Assembly: GCA_030682755.1 (NCBI GenBank)
Contig: JAUXNR010000447.1
Location: 1-6,818, forward strand
Source of the DNA: Flavobacterium sp.
GTDB taxonomy: Bacteria; Bacteroidota; Bacteroidia; Flavobacteriales; Flavobacteriaceae
DNA length: 6,818 bases
Reading direction: 5' to 3'
Position numbers and translations under genes: made by a program. This document shows positions 1-6,676 of the stretch, piece after piece (position 1 is the stretch's first letter; each line of letters begins with the position of its first letter). Under the pieces are notes generated by a model. The model ran no database searches, was not told the origin of the DNA, and was given only the letters and a program-made list of their open reading frames with translations.

Positions 1-2
1 GT

Positions 3-998
3 ACTTTTGAAAAAATCTTTTACAAAAACTTGGGTTGTCAAAAACTACATACCGACCATTTACCTGAACTGCGTTTAATACACAGTAAAAAAACACTGTC
101 CTCGAAAAAGTGTAAAAAAAATGTGCGTAGTAGTTACCTCTATAAGTATAACGGTAAAGAGTGGCAGGATGAACTAGGGCTGAATGAATATGACTACGGA
201 GCTCGTGGATATATGCCCGATATAGTTAGATGGAGGCATGTGGATCCGTTGGCGGAAATGTATATAGGGATTTCTCCATACGCCTTTACTGCAAATAACC
301 CAATTAATAATAGAGAGATTGACGGAAGATATTTTGAAGAGGGTAGTAAATCCGAAAAGCAGGCAGCAAGAATAGAAAGACGTGCAGATAATCGTGCAGA
401 TAGATTGGAAAGAAAGGCAGATAAATTAGAGGCTAAAGGAAAATCTACTGGAGATTTAAGGGATAGATCTGGAGAACTAAGACAATCTGCACAAGATGTC
501 AGAGATATGCGAAATGACCAATCTACGGAATATAAATATGCAAAATTAAATAGTGAAGGAGCAAAATCGTTGGGCTTGGCTGGACCAACTACAACTCTTA
601 CAGGGCAAAACACACAAGGAGATAATGTCGTTACAATGTTTACCGAAAAGAATATGGGCAATCAAATCCACGAAACCCGACACGGTGGGCAAAATGCCAG
701 AGGGGAACTTGACGTGACAACAGGTGCTGGATATGGAGTTGCCGATGAAGTCAGTGCATACAGAGCTCAATATTCTTGGAGTGGGAAACTTCAATATATG
801 CCATTCACAGATTTTAGTAATAGCAATAATATGTTGCAAATGATGACTCAAGGAATACGGAGTTTTATTCAGAATATTACTAACATCAATCAAATCACTC
901 CAAACGTTATAAATACCCTTGTTGATAATCCAGGACTAAATCAAATACTTATTTATCCACCACCAGGTATTCCTTTAAACATTTGGAACTCAAATTAA
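3..998 (+). CDS. Rhs-family polymorphic toxin, C-terminal part with HExxH metallopeptidase-like tip (5' end open)
   Basis: The frame is open to the left window edge, so the gene is probably 5'-partial; the first possible in-window start is a TTG at 30, and residues here are counted from it. Residues 38-100 are an Rhs-repeat-associated core (YKYNGKEWQDELGLN, YDYGARGY, VDPLAE, SPYAFTANNP, ending IDG). Residues 105-160 are rich in Arg, Lys, Asp and Glu and look like a coiled-coil linker. The remainder is the variable tip: H214-E-T-R-H218 matches HExxH, and E240 (in ADEVSAYRAQY) lies where a third zinc ligand could be, so I infer a zincin-like peptidase toxin. Rhs proteins are known to carry interchangeable C-terminal toxins paired with a downstream immunity gene, and a small lipoprotein gene begins six bases after this stop. 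Oddity: the first 35 or so residues are Lys/Ser/Cys-rich and not Rhs-like, which suggests a displaced orphan tip or a rearrangement. The Rhs call is firm; the peptidase call rests on motif only. Confidence 0.85.
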   Translation, partial: TFEKIFYKNLGCQKLHTDHLPELRLIHSKKTLSSKKCKKNVRSSYLYKYNGKEWQDELGLNEYDYGARGYMPDIVRWRHVDPLAEMYIGISPYAFTANNPINNREIDGRYFEEGSKSEKQAARIERRADNRADRLERKADKLEAKGKSTGDLRDRSGELRQSAQDVRDMRNDQSTEYKYAKLNSEGAKSLGLAGPTTTLTGQNTQGDNVVTMFTEKNMGNQIHETRHGGQNARGELDVTTGAGYGVADEVSAYRAQYSWSGKLQYMPFTDFSNSNNMLQMMTQGIRSFIQNITNINQITPNVINTLVDNPGLNQILIYPPPGIPLNIWNSN

Positions 999-1004
999 GA
1001 AGCT

Positions 1005-1499
1005 ATGAAAACAGTAAAAAACATTTTTGTGATGATACTTTTTTTCATCATATCTTCTTGCAGTACAGTATCTAAATTGTCGGGCAATAAATACGCTTAT
1101 AAAAGTAAACAAAGAACATTGGAGTTAATATTTGTTGATGATTCCGCTTGTATTCTAAGAAATACTTTTCATTGTCCTGACATAGAAGAAAAATACAGGG
1201 TTATTAGTATAGAATGTAATTACACTCAAAAAGGAGATACCATTTTTTTAAGTAACAAGAACTTAAATTATCACAATGGTATATACATTGAAATTCCACC
1301 ACAAAACAGTAATAAGTGTGAATTTTTGAACGAGAAAAACAGAGAGAAAAAATTTACTATTGGTGCAAGCTATGCCACAGACTATGAAAAGTATGGTATT
1401 GTTCCAAACATCACATCTGATACTTTATACATTATTAAAAACAAAATTGTCTTGTATAAAAAAGGCGCAAACAGAAGTGTTGGTTTTATCTTCAAGTGA
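1005..1499 (+). CDS. Small lipoprotein, candidate immunity protein for the upstream Rhs toxin
   Basis: A 164-residue protein with a classical lipoprotein signal. It has a basic start (MKTVKN), a hydrophobic stretch at about residues 7-16, and a lipobox ending I16-S17-S18-C19, so the mature protein should begin at lipidated Cys19 and be anchored in an envelope membrane facing the periplasm or the surface. The mature part is 145 residues, with many alternating polar and hydrophobic stretches suggesting a beta-rich fold; I recognise no named family. It starts six bases after the Rhs stop on the same strand, so it is probably cotranscribed and translationally coupled. A strong hairpin follows 22 bases after its stop. 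By position and size it fits the immunity partner of the Rhs tip toxin, and an envelope location would suggest the toxin is neutralised outside the cytoplasm. That role is inference; it could also be an unrelated hypothetical lipoprotein. Confidence 0.8.
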   Translation: MKTVKNIFVMILFFIISSCSTVSKLSGNKYAYKSKQRTLELIFVDDSACILRNTFHCPDIEEKYRVISIECNYTQKGDTIFLSNKNLNYHNGIYIEIPPQNSNKCEFLNEKNREKKFTIGASYATDYEKYGIVPNITSDTLYIIKNKIVLYKKGANRSVGFIFK

Positions 1500-1521
1500 T
1501 TTTGTAGTTGGACTAATAAAC

Positions 1522-1548
1522 ATAAACCCCGCCATCAGCGGGGTTTAT
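1522..1548. terminator. Bidirectional rho-independent terminator between convergent genes
   Basis: An 11-bp perfect stem (1522-1532 with 1538-1548, core AAACCCCGC/GCGGGGTTT) encloses the five-base loop CATCA. On the + strand it is followed by TTATTTT, giving a U-rich tail for the Rhs-lipoprotein unit. On the - strand the hairpin touches the last base of the regulator stop codon and is followed by an AT-rich stretch, so it probably ends that transcript too. Confidence 0.9.
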
Positions 1549-1889
1549 TATTTTAAAAAGGCTTGTAGTTTACTTTTAGCAAGATAAGCATCAAGTAAAG
1601 AAAAAACACATTCTTTGTCTTTTTCTGTGAGCTGGTCAATCTCTTGAAATCTCTTTAACATAGTAGGGTCTTTTAAAAACTGGGCTTCTTTGGCTTCGCC
1701 AATCAAATAACCAACGGTAGTTCCGAGTTCATCGGCTAACCTTTTAACCACATCAATAGAGGGCTTCATCTCATCACGTTCATAACGTCCGATAACGGTA
1801 TGTACACTGCCAATCAATTTAGCCAAATCCTGTTGCGAAAAGTTTTTGGCTTCCCTTGCTTCTCTTAATCTTTTACCGAAAGTAACCAT
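1548..1889 (-). CDS. XRE/Cro-type helix-turn-helix transcriptional regulator
   Basis: A 113-residue DNA-binding protein. Residues about 5-62 are a typical HTH_3 (Cro/C1) domain: FGKRLREAREAKNFSQQDLA, then the recognition-helix region around SVHTVIGRYERDEMKPS, then VVKRLADELGTTVGYLIG. The C-terminal 45 residues (LKDPTMLKRFQEIDQLTEKDKECVFSLLDAYLAK) are amphipathic helices, probably for dimerization; this short tail is usual for small XRE regulators. The gene is divergent from the primase-ATPase gene, sharing a 164-base intergenic region with a promoter for each side and repeated ACGGTTAAT-like sites. I infer that it represses the element genes and itself, like a phage- or ICE-type switch. It lacks any peptidase domain, so direct SOS-type self-cleavage is not expected. 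It is convergent with the lipoprotein gene across a shared terminator. Confidence 0.92.
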   Translation of the reverse strand: MVTFGKRLREAREAKNFSQQDLAKLIGSVHTVIGRYERDEMKPSIDVVKRLADELGTTVGYLIGEAKEAQFLKDPTMLKRFQEIDQLTEKDKECVFSLLDAYLAKSKLQAFLK

Positions 1890-1937
1890 AATTAAAACTT
1901 ATAAGGTTAATAAATACCTTTATTTTAAAGGATATTG

Positions 1938-1968
1938 CAAATATATGAAACTGTTACGGTTAATTAAA
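1938..1968 (-). promoter_or_regulatory. Predicted promoter of the XRE regulator gene
   Basis: On the - strand, TATATTTG (complement of 1938-1945) is a perfect match to the Bacteroidota -7 element TAnnTTTG. Nineteen bases upstream, TTTA (complement of 1965-1968) is a three-of-four match to the -33 element TTTG. The -7 element lies about 50 bases from the regulator start codon, leaving a short leader. Confidence 0.6.
1949..1961. promoter_or_regulatory. Candidate XRE operator, regulator side
   Basis: AACTGT-T-ACGGTT is an imperfect palindrome (five of six positions match). It lies in the spacer between the -33 and -7 elements of the regulator promoter. It shares the ACGGTTAA half-site with the site over the divergent promoter. 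The operator role is inferred from position and shared half-site. Confidence 0.4.
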
Positions 1969-1979
1969 ATCGTCAAAAT

Positions 1980-2010
1980 TTTGGTATATAAAACTCATTC
2001 GGTATCTTTG
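1980..2010 (+). promoter_or_regulatory. Predicted promoter of the primase-ATPase gene
   Basis: TTTG at 1980-1983 and TATCTTTG at 2003-2010 match the Bacteroidota primary sigma consensus TTTG-N19-TAnnTTTG exactly, with the canonical 19-base spacer. Transcription would start near 2015-2018, giving a leader of about 36-40 bases before the ATG at 2054. The predicted start falls inside a small palindrome, so a bound repressor would block it. Confidence 0.75.
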
Positions 2011-2011
2011 C

Positions 2012-2023
2012 ACCGTAAACGGT
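2012..2023. promoter_or_regulatory. Candidate XRE operator, primase-ATPase side
   Basis: ACCGT-AA-ACGGT is a perfect 5-bp-arm palindrome placed immediately after the -7 element, over the predicted transcription start. It continues into GGTTAATAAA (2021-2030). This is a classical position for a repressor site; the pairing with the neighbouring XRE protein is inference. Confidence 0.45.
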
Positions 2024-2053
2024 TAATAAAATTTTTTAAAAAAAGTTTTAGCT

Positions 2054-4390
2054 ATGGAAATAAGCGAGATAAAAGCAAAGCTCACAATGTCGAACGTATT
2101 GCATTACTACGGCTTAAAAACGGACAAGCAGAGCAGAATAAACTGCCCATTCCACGAGGACAAAACCCCGAGTATGCAGGTGTATTACAAAACCCAAACA
2201 GCCTATTGTTTTAGTTCCAACTGTAAAACCCACGGCAAAAGTATGGACGTGATAGATTTTGTAATGCACAAAGAAAACAGCACTAAAGCCGAAGCCATCA
2301 ACAAATGCAAGGAGATATTAGGCTATCAGAAACCCGACAGCAAGGAACGCTACCAACCCGATTTAAGCAAAAGCCAGTTCCTGGCCAATATGTACCAGTA
2401 CTTCAAAAATGCGGTACACAACTCCAAACCTGCAAAAACCTATCTCGAAAGCAGAAACTTGGACTTTAAGAAAATAGAAATCGGTTACAATGCGGGACAG
2501 TTCCATCACGGAGCAAGAAAAGACGAAAACGTAATTGCCCAATGTTTGGAATATGGATTACTGATAGATAAAAACATAGTGAGCAGAACCGGAGAGAAAG
2601 CCTACGGAGTTTTTGGGAAATGGTGCATCTGTTTTGCTCTCAAAAATAAGGACAATGAAGTAACAGGCTTGTATTTTAGGAGTACGCTGAACGATAAAGA
2701 GAGCAAGCATTTTTACTTAAAGAACCGCAAAGGGCTTTATCCAAATTATCCCGAGCCGAACACAAAAAAGTTAATCTTAACGGAAAGCATTATTGACGGA
2801 GCAAGTTTGCTACAGATAGAAGCCATTACAAAAGAATACGAAATACTAAGCTGCTACGGAACAAACGGACTGACCGAAGAACACCAGCAGGCAATAAAGG
2901 ATTTACCGCAGTTGGAAGAAATCATTTTCTTTTTTGACAACGATAGTGCAGGAAAAGAAGCGGTAAAGAAATACGGTGCAATGTTCCGGGCAGAATACCC
3001 AAAGTTGAAACTAACCACAGCAGAACCGATAAACAAAGACATCAACGAAACTTTACAGGGACACGAAGAAAGCATATTTATTGAATTGCTAAACAACAGA
3101 ACAGAGTTAAATTTTTCTTTTTCAATTGAAGATAAAACATCAGAGAAACCCAAAGAGCCAAGCACAAGAACAGGAAACAGTATTGATTTTTTAAAGAGAA
3201 AACATTTACTGAAGAACCTGAATACAGAAATCGGAAAAGCGGGAATAGTAGGAGAAGAAAACAGCAGAATGTTATTGTTTTTAATCATTATCAGCTATTT
3301 AAACAAAAATCCGTTACACGCCTTGGTACAGGGAAGTTCGGGAAGCGGAAAAACGCATATCATCAGCCGAATAGCCGATTTAATGCCACAGGAAGACGTT
3401 TTAAGATTTACCCGAATAACCGAAAGTAGTTTGTACAACTGGGGAGAGTTCGACCTGTTCCAAAAGGTGGTTATCATCGAGGATCTGGACGGACTAAAAG
3501 AAGATGCTTTGTACGCACTCCGTGAATTTATATCCAACCAAGTATTGCGAAGCTCTGTAACCATCAAGGACAAAAAAGGGAATAATAAAAGCAGTCATAA
3601 AATCGTAAAAGGTCAATTTAGTTCTTTGTCAGCCACTACCAAAGGAGAGACGTATGAAGATAATATGTCCCGAAGCTTTTTGATTGCTGTAGATGAAAGC
3701 AAAGCCCAGACACAGAAAATTATCGAGTATCAGAACAAACGAAATGCCGGAGAAATCAATCCGGAAGAAAGCCAAAGAACAATACATTTTATACAACAGT
3801 TGGTAAGGAACTTAAAGCATTACGAAGTAATCAACCCTTATGCAACAAAACTGCATCTTCCCGAAAAGGTACATAAAGTAAGACGGCTCAATGAAATGTA
3901 TCAGGCAGTAATAAAACAAGTAACGTTCCTGAACCAATACCAAAGAAAGCTCACAAAGGACAATCAGCTAATCACGGAAATCGAGGACATCGAACAGGCA
4001 ACGGAAATATTGTTTGAAAGCATTGTATTAAAGGTTGATGAACTGGACGGTTCACTAAGGCAGTTCTTTGAACGGTTGAAAAAGTACGTCAAGAACGAGA
4101 ACCAGGACTTTATTTTAAGGGATATAAGACAGCATCTGAACATCAGTAAAACACAAATATTTAGATACGTCCAAACGCTTACAGAACTTGAATACATCAA
4201 ACAAAACGGAGGCTATGCCAACAAAGGAATAAAGTACAAAATCAGCTATTGGGACAATTACCAGAAGTTGAGAGCTGAAATAAAAGACTTCTTAATGTTA
4301 CAAATCCAAAAGCTCAAAACAGAAAACAACATTGCACCCTCAAAGCCCAAGAACAAGACATTAAGTATGATAGTGAATGAAAGTGTTTGA
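2054..4390 (+). CDS. CHC2 zinc finger-Toprim-AAA+ protein: primase fused to a helicase-like ATPase
   Basis: A 778-residue mobile-element replication protein. Residues 1-90 are a CHC2 primase zinc finger: C31-P-F-H34 and C52-x4-C57 are the expected ligands, with the typical KTPSM and SMDVIDFV stretches. Residues about 185-345 hold the Toprim core: E244 in LILTESIIDGAS and the DxD pair D295/D297 in FFFDNDSAG, which bind catalytic metal. Residues about 385-560 are an AAA+ ATPase with Walker A GSSGSGKT (427-434), Walker B VVIIEDLDG (E476, D477), a sensor-like SLSATT (524-529) and a possible arginine finger R540. Residues about 685-733 look like a winged helix (ILRDIRQHLNISKTQIFRYVQTLTELEYI). Expected role: make primers on, and perhaps translocate along, single-stranded DNA of an element. 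The start fits the upstream promoter and an A-rich leader. It is longer than a stand-alone plasmid primase because of the fused ATPase. It is upstream of two recombinases on the same strand. Domain calls are firm; activity is inferred. Confidence 0.9.
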   Translation: MEISEIKAKLTMSNVLHYYGLKTDKQSRINCPFHEDKTPSMQVYYKTQTAYCFSSNCKTHGKSMDVIDFVMHKENSTKAEAINKCKEILGYQKPDSKERYQPDLSKSQFLANMYQYFKNAVHNSKPAKTYLESRNLDFKKIEIGYNAGQFHHGARKDENVIAQCLEYGLLIDKNIVSRTGEKAYGVFGKWCICFALKNKDNEVTGLYFRSTLNDKESKHFYLKNRKGLYPNYPEPNTKKLILTESIIDGASLLQIEAITKEYEILSCYGTNGLTEEHQQAIKDLPQLEEIIFFFDNDSAGKEAVKKYGAMFRAEYPKLKLTTAEPINKDINETLQGHEESIFIELLNNRTELNFSFSIEDKTSEKPKEPSTRTGNSIDFLKRKHLLKNLNTEIGKAGIVGEENSRMLLFLIIISYLNKNPLHALVQGSSGSGKTHIISRIADLMPQEDVLRFTRITESSLYNWGEFDLFQKVVIIEDLDGLKEDALYALREFISNQVLRSSVTIKDKKGNNKSSHKIVKGQFSSLSATTKGETYEDNMSRSFLIAVDESKAQTQKIIEYQNKRNAGEINPEESQRTIHFIQQLVRNLKHYEVINPYATKLHLPEKVHKVRRLNEMYQAVIKQVTFLNQYQRKLTKDNQLITEIEDIEQATEILFESIVLKVDELDGSLRQFFERLKKYVKNENQDFILRDIRQHLNISKTQIFRYVQTLTELEYIKQNGGYANKGIKYKISYWDNYQKLRAEIKDFLMLQIQKLKTENNIAPSKPKNKTLSMIVNESV

Positions 4391-4398
4391 AACGCTAC

Positions 4399-4489
4399 GG
4401 AACACAAAAGGAACACTAAAAGCGACAATTATCCTTACTTAAACTATTGATAAACAGTATATAAAATCAATAAAAAAAGTTAGTGTTCC
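4399..4489. repeat. Repeat cluster in the primase-recombinase intergenic region
   Basis: GGAACAC occurs at 4399-4405 and again at 4410-4416, offset by 11 bases or one helical turn. GGAACACTAA (4410-4419) recurs as a perfect 10-bp inverted copy, TTAGTGTTCC, at 4480-4489. Nested inside is a second inverted repeat, TATTGAT (4445-4451) and ATCAATA (4466-4472), around a 14-base AT-rich centre. The placement just upstream of a tyrosine recombinase gene fits recombinase or regulator binding sites, or an attachment site. No Bacteroidota -7 element was found in this 154-base gap, so the recombinases may depend on read-through from the primase promoter. Confidence 0.55.
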
Positions 4490-4544
4490 AAAATCCAAAA
4501 GAAAAAGTAAGCAAAAGCATCATAAAGGTTAAAAACGTCATAGT

Positions 4545-5474
4545 ATGCCACTACCGAGCAGACATATTATTTACAACGAAATTTACCAAAAGGAAAGCAA
4601 AGAATACAAAAACTATTTACTGTTATTAGGCTATGCGGACGAAACCTGCCAATCAAGATATTTATATCTGAAGGAATTTTTTAGCCACTTGGAAGACATC
4701 GGAATTTACCAATTACATCACATTACAGCCGTAGAAATCGCCAACTTTTACGAGTATGTACAAAACAGGAAAAGCCAAAGGACCGGGAGCATATTAAACA
4801 GGAAAACAGTTTACGACATAATGCGTTGTGTACAAATGTATTTAGGATATGCGTTGCACTTGGGTAAAATCAAAATCAATCCTGCATCACACCTGAAATT
4901 TAATTATCCTGATGAAGAAGTAAACCGTATCATCTTTAGCCAGGAACAAATCAAAGAACTTTACCAAGTAACGGAAGATTTACAGGAAAAAGCGATATTA
5001 CATATTGCCTATGGTTGTGGGTTGCGGGTCAATGAAGTCAGCCAACTGAACAAAGAAGATTTACGGTTAACGGAAAACCTTGTTATCGTTCAGAAAGGCA
5101 AGAACAGCAAAAGGAGATTAGTGCCAGTCAATGACACAATCAGCAATGAATTAAGGGCATTTTTAGAGCTACAGGAAGAACAAAAAAGCAAAGCAGTATT
5201 CCATAACAGCAAAGGCGGAAGAATGCAGGAATGGACGTTAAACAAGCTATTGAAGAAAATTATCAAACGTACAGATTTTGGAAAGGGATTTACACAGGAA
5301 GAACTGAACAAAATCGGAATACACAGTTTACGCCACTCAATCGCAACACATCTATTAGAAAAAGGAATGCCCTTGGAACAAGTGCAACTATTTTTAGGAC
5401 ACAGCCACATAGAAAGCACTGAAATTTATACACACATAACTCAAAATCAACTAAACGAGCTTTTAAGCGAGTGA
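4545..5474 (+). CDS. Tyrosine recombinase/integrase with complete catalytic set (XerC/D-like)
   Basis: A 309-residue site-specific recombinase. The N-terminal half (about 15-120) is a SAM-like core-binding domain (YKNYLLLLGYADETCQSRYLYLKEFF and the following helices). The catalytic domain (about 130-305) shows R161 in YGCGLRVNEVSQL, a beta-hairpin Lys (K184 or K186, in QKGKNSKRR), H260-x-x-R263 in HSLRHSIATHLLEKG, H286 in LGHSHIESTEIY and the nucleophile Y295. All six expected residues are present, so it should be active in strand exchange through a 3'-phosphotyrosine intermediate. Length is normal for the Xer/phage-integrase family and there is no long arm-binding extension, which suggests a simple-core-site enzyme. 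It is followed after 56 bases by a second, divergent recombinase and preceded by a repeat cluster that may be its site. It could serve integration and excision, dimer resolution or DNA inversion; mobility is favoured by context. Confidence 0.95.
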   Translation: MPLPSRHIIYNEIYQKESKEYKNYLLLLGYADETCQSRYLYLKEFFSHLEDIGIYQLHHITAVEIANFYEYVQNRKSQRTGSILNRKTVYDIMRCVQMYLGYALHLGKIKINPASHLKFNYPDEEVNRIIFSQEQIKELYQVTEDLQEKAILHIAYGCGLRVNEVSQLNKEDLRLTENLVIVQKGKNSKRRLVPVNDTISNELRAFLELQEEQKSKAVFHNSKGGRMQEWTLNKLLKKIIKRTDFGKGFTQEELNKIGIHSLRHSIATHLLEKGMPLEQVQLFLGHSHIESTEIYTHITQNQLNELLSE

Positions 5475-5530
5475 AATCACGAGTACCAAAAAACAATAAA
5501 AACGAACGAGTAAATCAATAATATGGAAAG

Positions 5531-6424
5531 ATGACAATCAGAGAGTATTTACAGAAAAAGTACAGCAAAAGCACTTTAAACAGCAATCTGTACCACATCA
5601 AAAGATTTACGGACTATTACGATAAAAGAGCAGAAAAAGCCACTTACAAAGACGTTTTACATTACATCGAATACCTACGAAAGAACTACGATTTACATCC
5701 CAAAACATTACGGCATTGCCTGTATGGTGTAAAAATATACTTCAATTATTTATTAGAAATCGGAAAGCGAAAAGACCATCCTTGTAGTGAATTATACCTA
5801 AAAGACAAGATAAACAGACAAATCCCGGTTGATAATCTGTACAGTCCGGAAACCTTGGAAAACTTCTTTGAAAGTTACCAAATCAAACGAAAAAAGCATT
5901 TAGAAACAAGAAACAAAATCATTATTAGTTTATTGATTTACCAAGCCTTAACAGTCAATGAAATTACAGAATTAGAAGTAAATAATATCAATCTGGACAA
6001 AGCGGAAATATTTATCAAAGGAAGTAAAGAAACCACTTCTAAAAGTCCGAAAAGCAGAACATTGCCATTACAAGCCAAACAGATCCTTTTGTTTTATAAA
6101 TATCTGGAAAAGGATCGAACTCATTTACTGAAATACAATCTTAAAAAAACGGAAGAACAAGCCTTTATTTTAGGGCAGTACGGAGAGAAGATAAAGCCAC
6201 ACGGAATAAGCAGGATAATCAACGAGAACCGCAAGGAAAGCGAACAAATCCAACCGATGAAAATAAGGCAAAGTGTAATTGCCAATCTTCTGAAAAAGGA
6301 AAACGATACAAGAATCGTTCAGGTTTTTAGCGGACATAAACGAGCCAGTACAACCGTACAATACAAGCAATCGGAACTGGAACAATTACAAAATGCAATC
6401 AACAACTATCATCCAATCCGATGA
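5531..6424 (+). CDS. Divergent tyrosine recombinase-like protein with degenerate catalytic residues
   Basis: A 297-residue paralogue-like partner of the upstream recombinase. Residues about 1-90 form a core-binding domain (REYLQKKYSKSTLNSNLYHIKRF, YGVKIYFNYLLEIGK). Residues about 105-290 align with the catalytic domain: YQALTVNEITEL corresponds to the neighbour's YGCGLRVNEVSQL, so the first catalytic Arg is replaced by T141. The HxxR box reads M243-K-I-R246, losing the His but keeping the Arg. A hairpin Lys (K163 or K166), H269 in SGHKRASTTVQY and nucleophile Y278 remain. It may be a weak recombinase, a partner active only in a heterocomplex, or a DNA-binding accessory. Some Bacteroidota integrases such as IntDOT are known to work without the canonical first Arg, so inactivity cannot be assumed. 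The ATG at 5523 runs into a stop after three codons; 5531 is the start that opens the frame. It probably shares a transcript with the first recombinase. Confidence 0.88.
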   Translation: MTIREYLQKKYSKSTLNSNLYHIKRFTDYYDKRAEKATYKDVLHYIEYLRKNYDLHPKTLRHCLYGVKIYFNYLLEIGKRKDHPCSELYLKDKINRQIPVDNLYSPETLENFFESYQIKRKKHLETRNKIIISLLIYQALTVNEITELEVNNINLDKAEIFIKGSKETTSKSPKSRTLPLQAKQILLFYKYLEKDRTHLLKYNLKKTEEQAFILGQYGEKIKPHGISRIINENRKESEQIQPMKIRQSVIANLLKKENDTRIVQVFSGHKRASTTVQYKQSELEQLQNAINNYHPIR

Positions 6425-6512
6425 AAATAATCGGTAAAAAAATAAATCTTTTTCTTTTGCCCCTGTGATTTAATGACCCACCCCCTGGCGCACAGGCACG
6501 GCTTGGTCAGTG

Positions 6513-6676
6513 CCCACCGCACAAGTCCAACGCTCTCACTGCCCTTGTGGTGTTGCAGTCAGTTTTTTATGTCACGATTTTTGTACCCACCGCACTTACA
6601 GCACATTGCTTTTTGTTTTTAGGTATTTATTTTTCAGTTGAAAAAAACAAAAAAGCAAAGAGCTGTCCCACCGCAC
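6513..6676 (+). repeat. Three direct copies of CCCACCGCAC
   Basis: Exact 10-bp copies lie at 6513-6522, 6586-6595 and 6667-6676, at intervals of 73 and 81 bases. A partial relative (CCCACCCCC) is at 6477-6485. They may be binding sites for a replication, transfer or recombination protein. Confidence 0.7.

Noticed and set aside
1..8. GTACTTTT at the window start matching 6738-6745 in hairpin II, as a possible left end of the element
   Set aside because: Only eight AT-rich bases match, and nothing around position 1 forms the hairpin seen on the right.
82..99. Small inverted repeat ACAGT/ACTGT as a terminator or insertion end
   Set aside because: It has only five pairs, lies inside an open frame and has no T tract.
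140..146. CTATAAG shared with an arm of hairpin II, near the Rhs junction
   Set aside because: It is a seven-base match that encodes the conserved Tyr-Lys-Tyr stretch of the Rhs core, so coding constraint explains it.
194..893. Two long - strand frames inside the Rhs gene
   Set aside because: They are antisense to a frame with clear Rhs core and HExxH motifs and show no family features of their own.
1846..2214. A 122-codon + strand frame across the divergent promoter region
   Set aside because: It overlaps the regulator start, both promoters and the start of the primase in another frame, and its composition reflects AT-rich non-coding DNA.
5468..5517. CGAGTGAAATCA and CGAGTAAATCA near-repeats between the two recombinase genes
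   Set aside because: They are short, imperfect, AT-rich, and partly inside the end of the coding sequence; there is too little to call a site.
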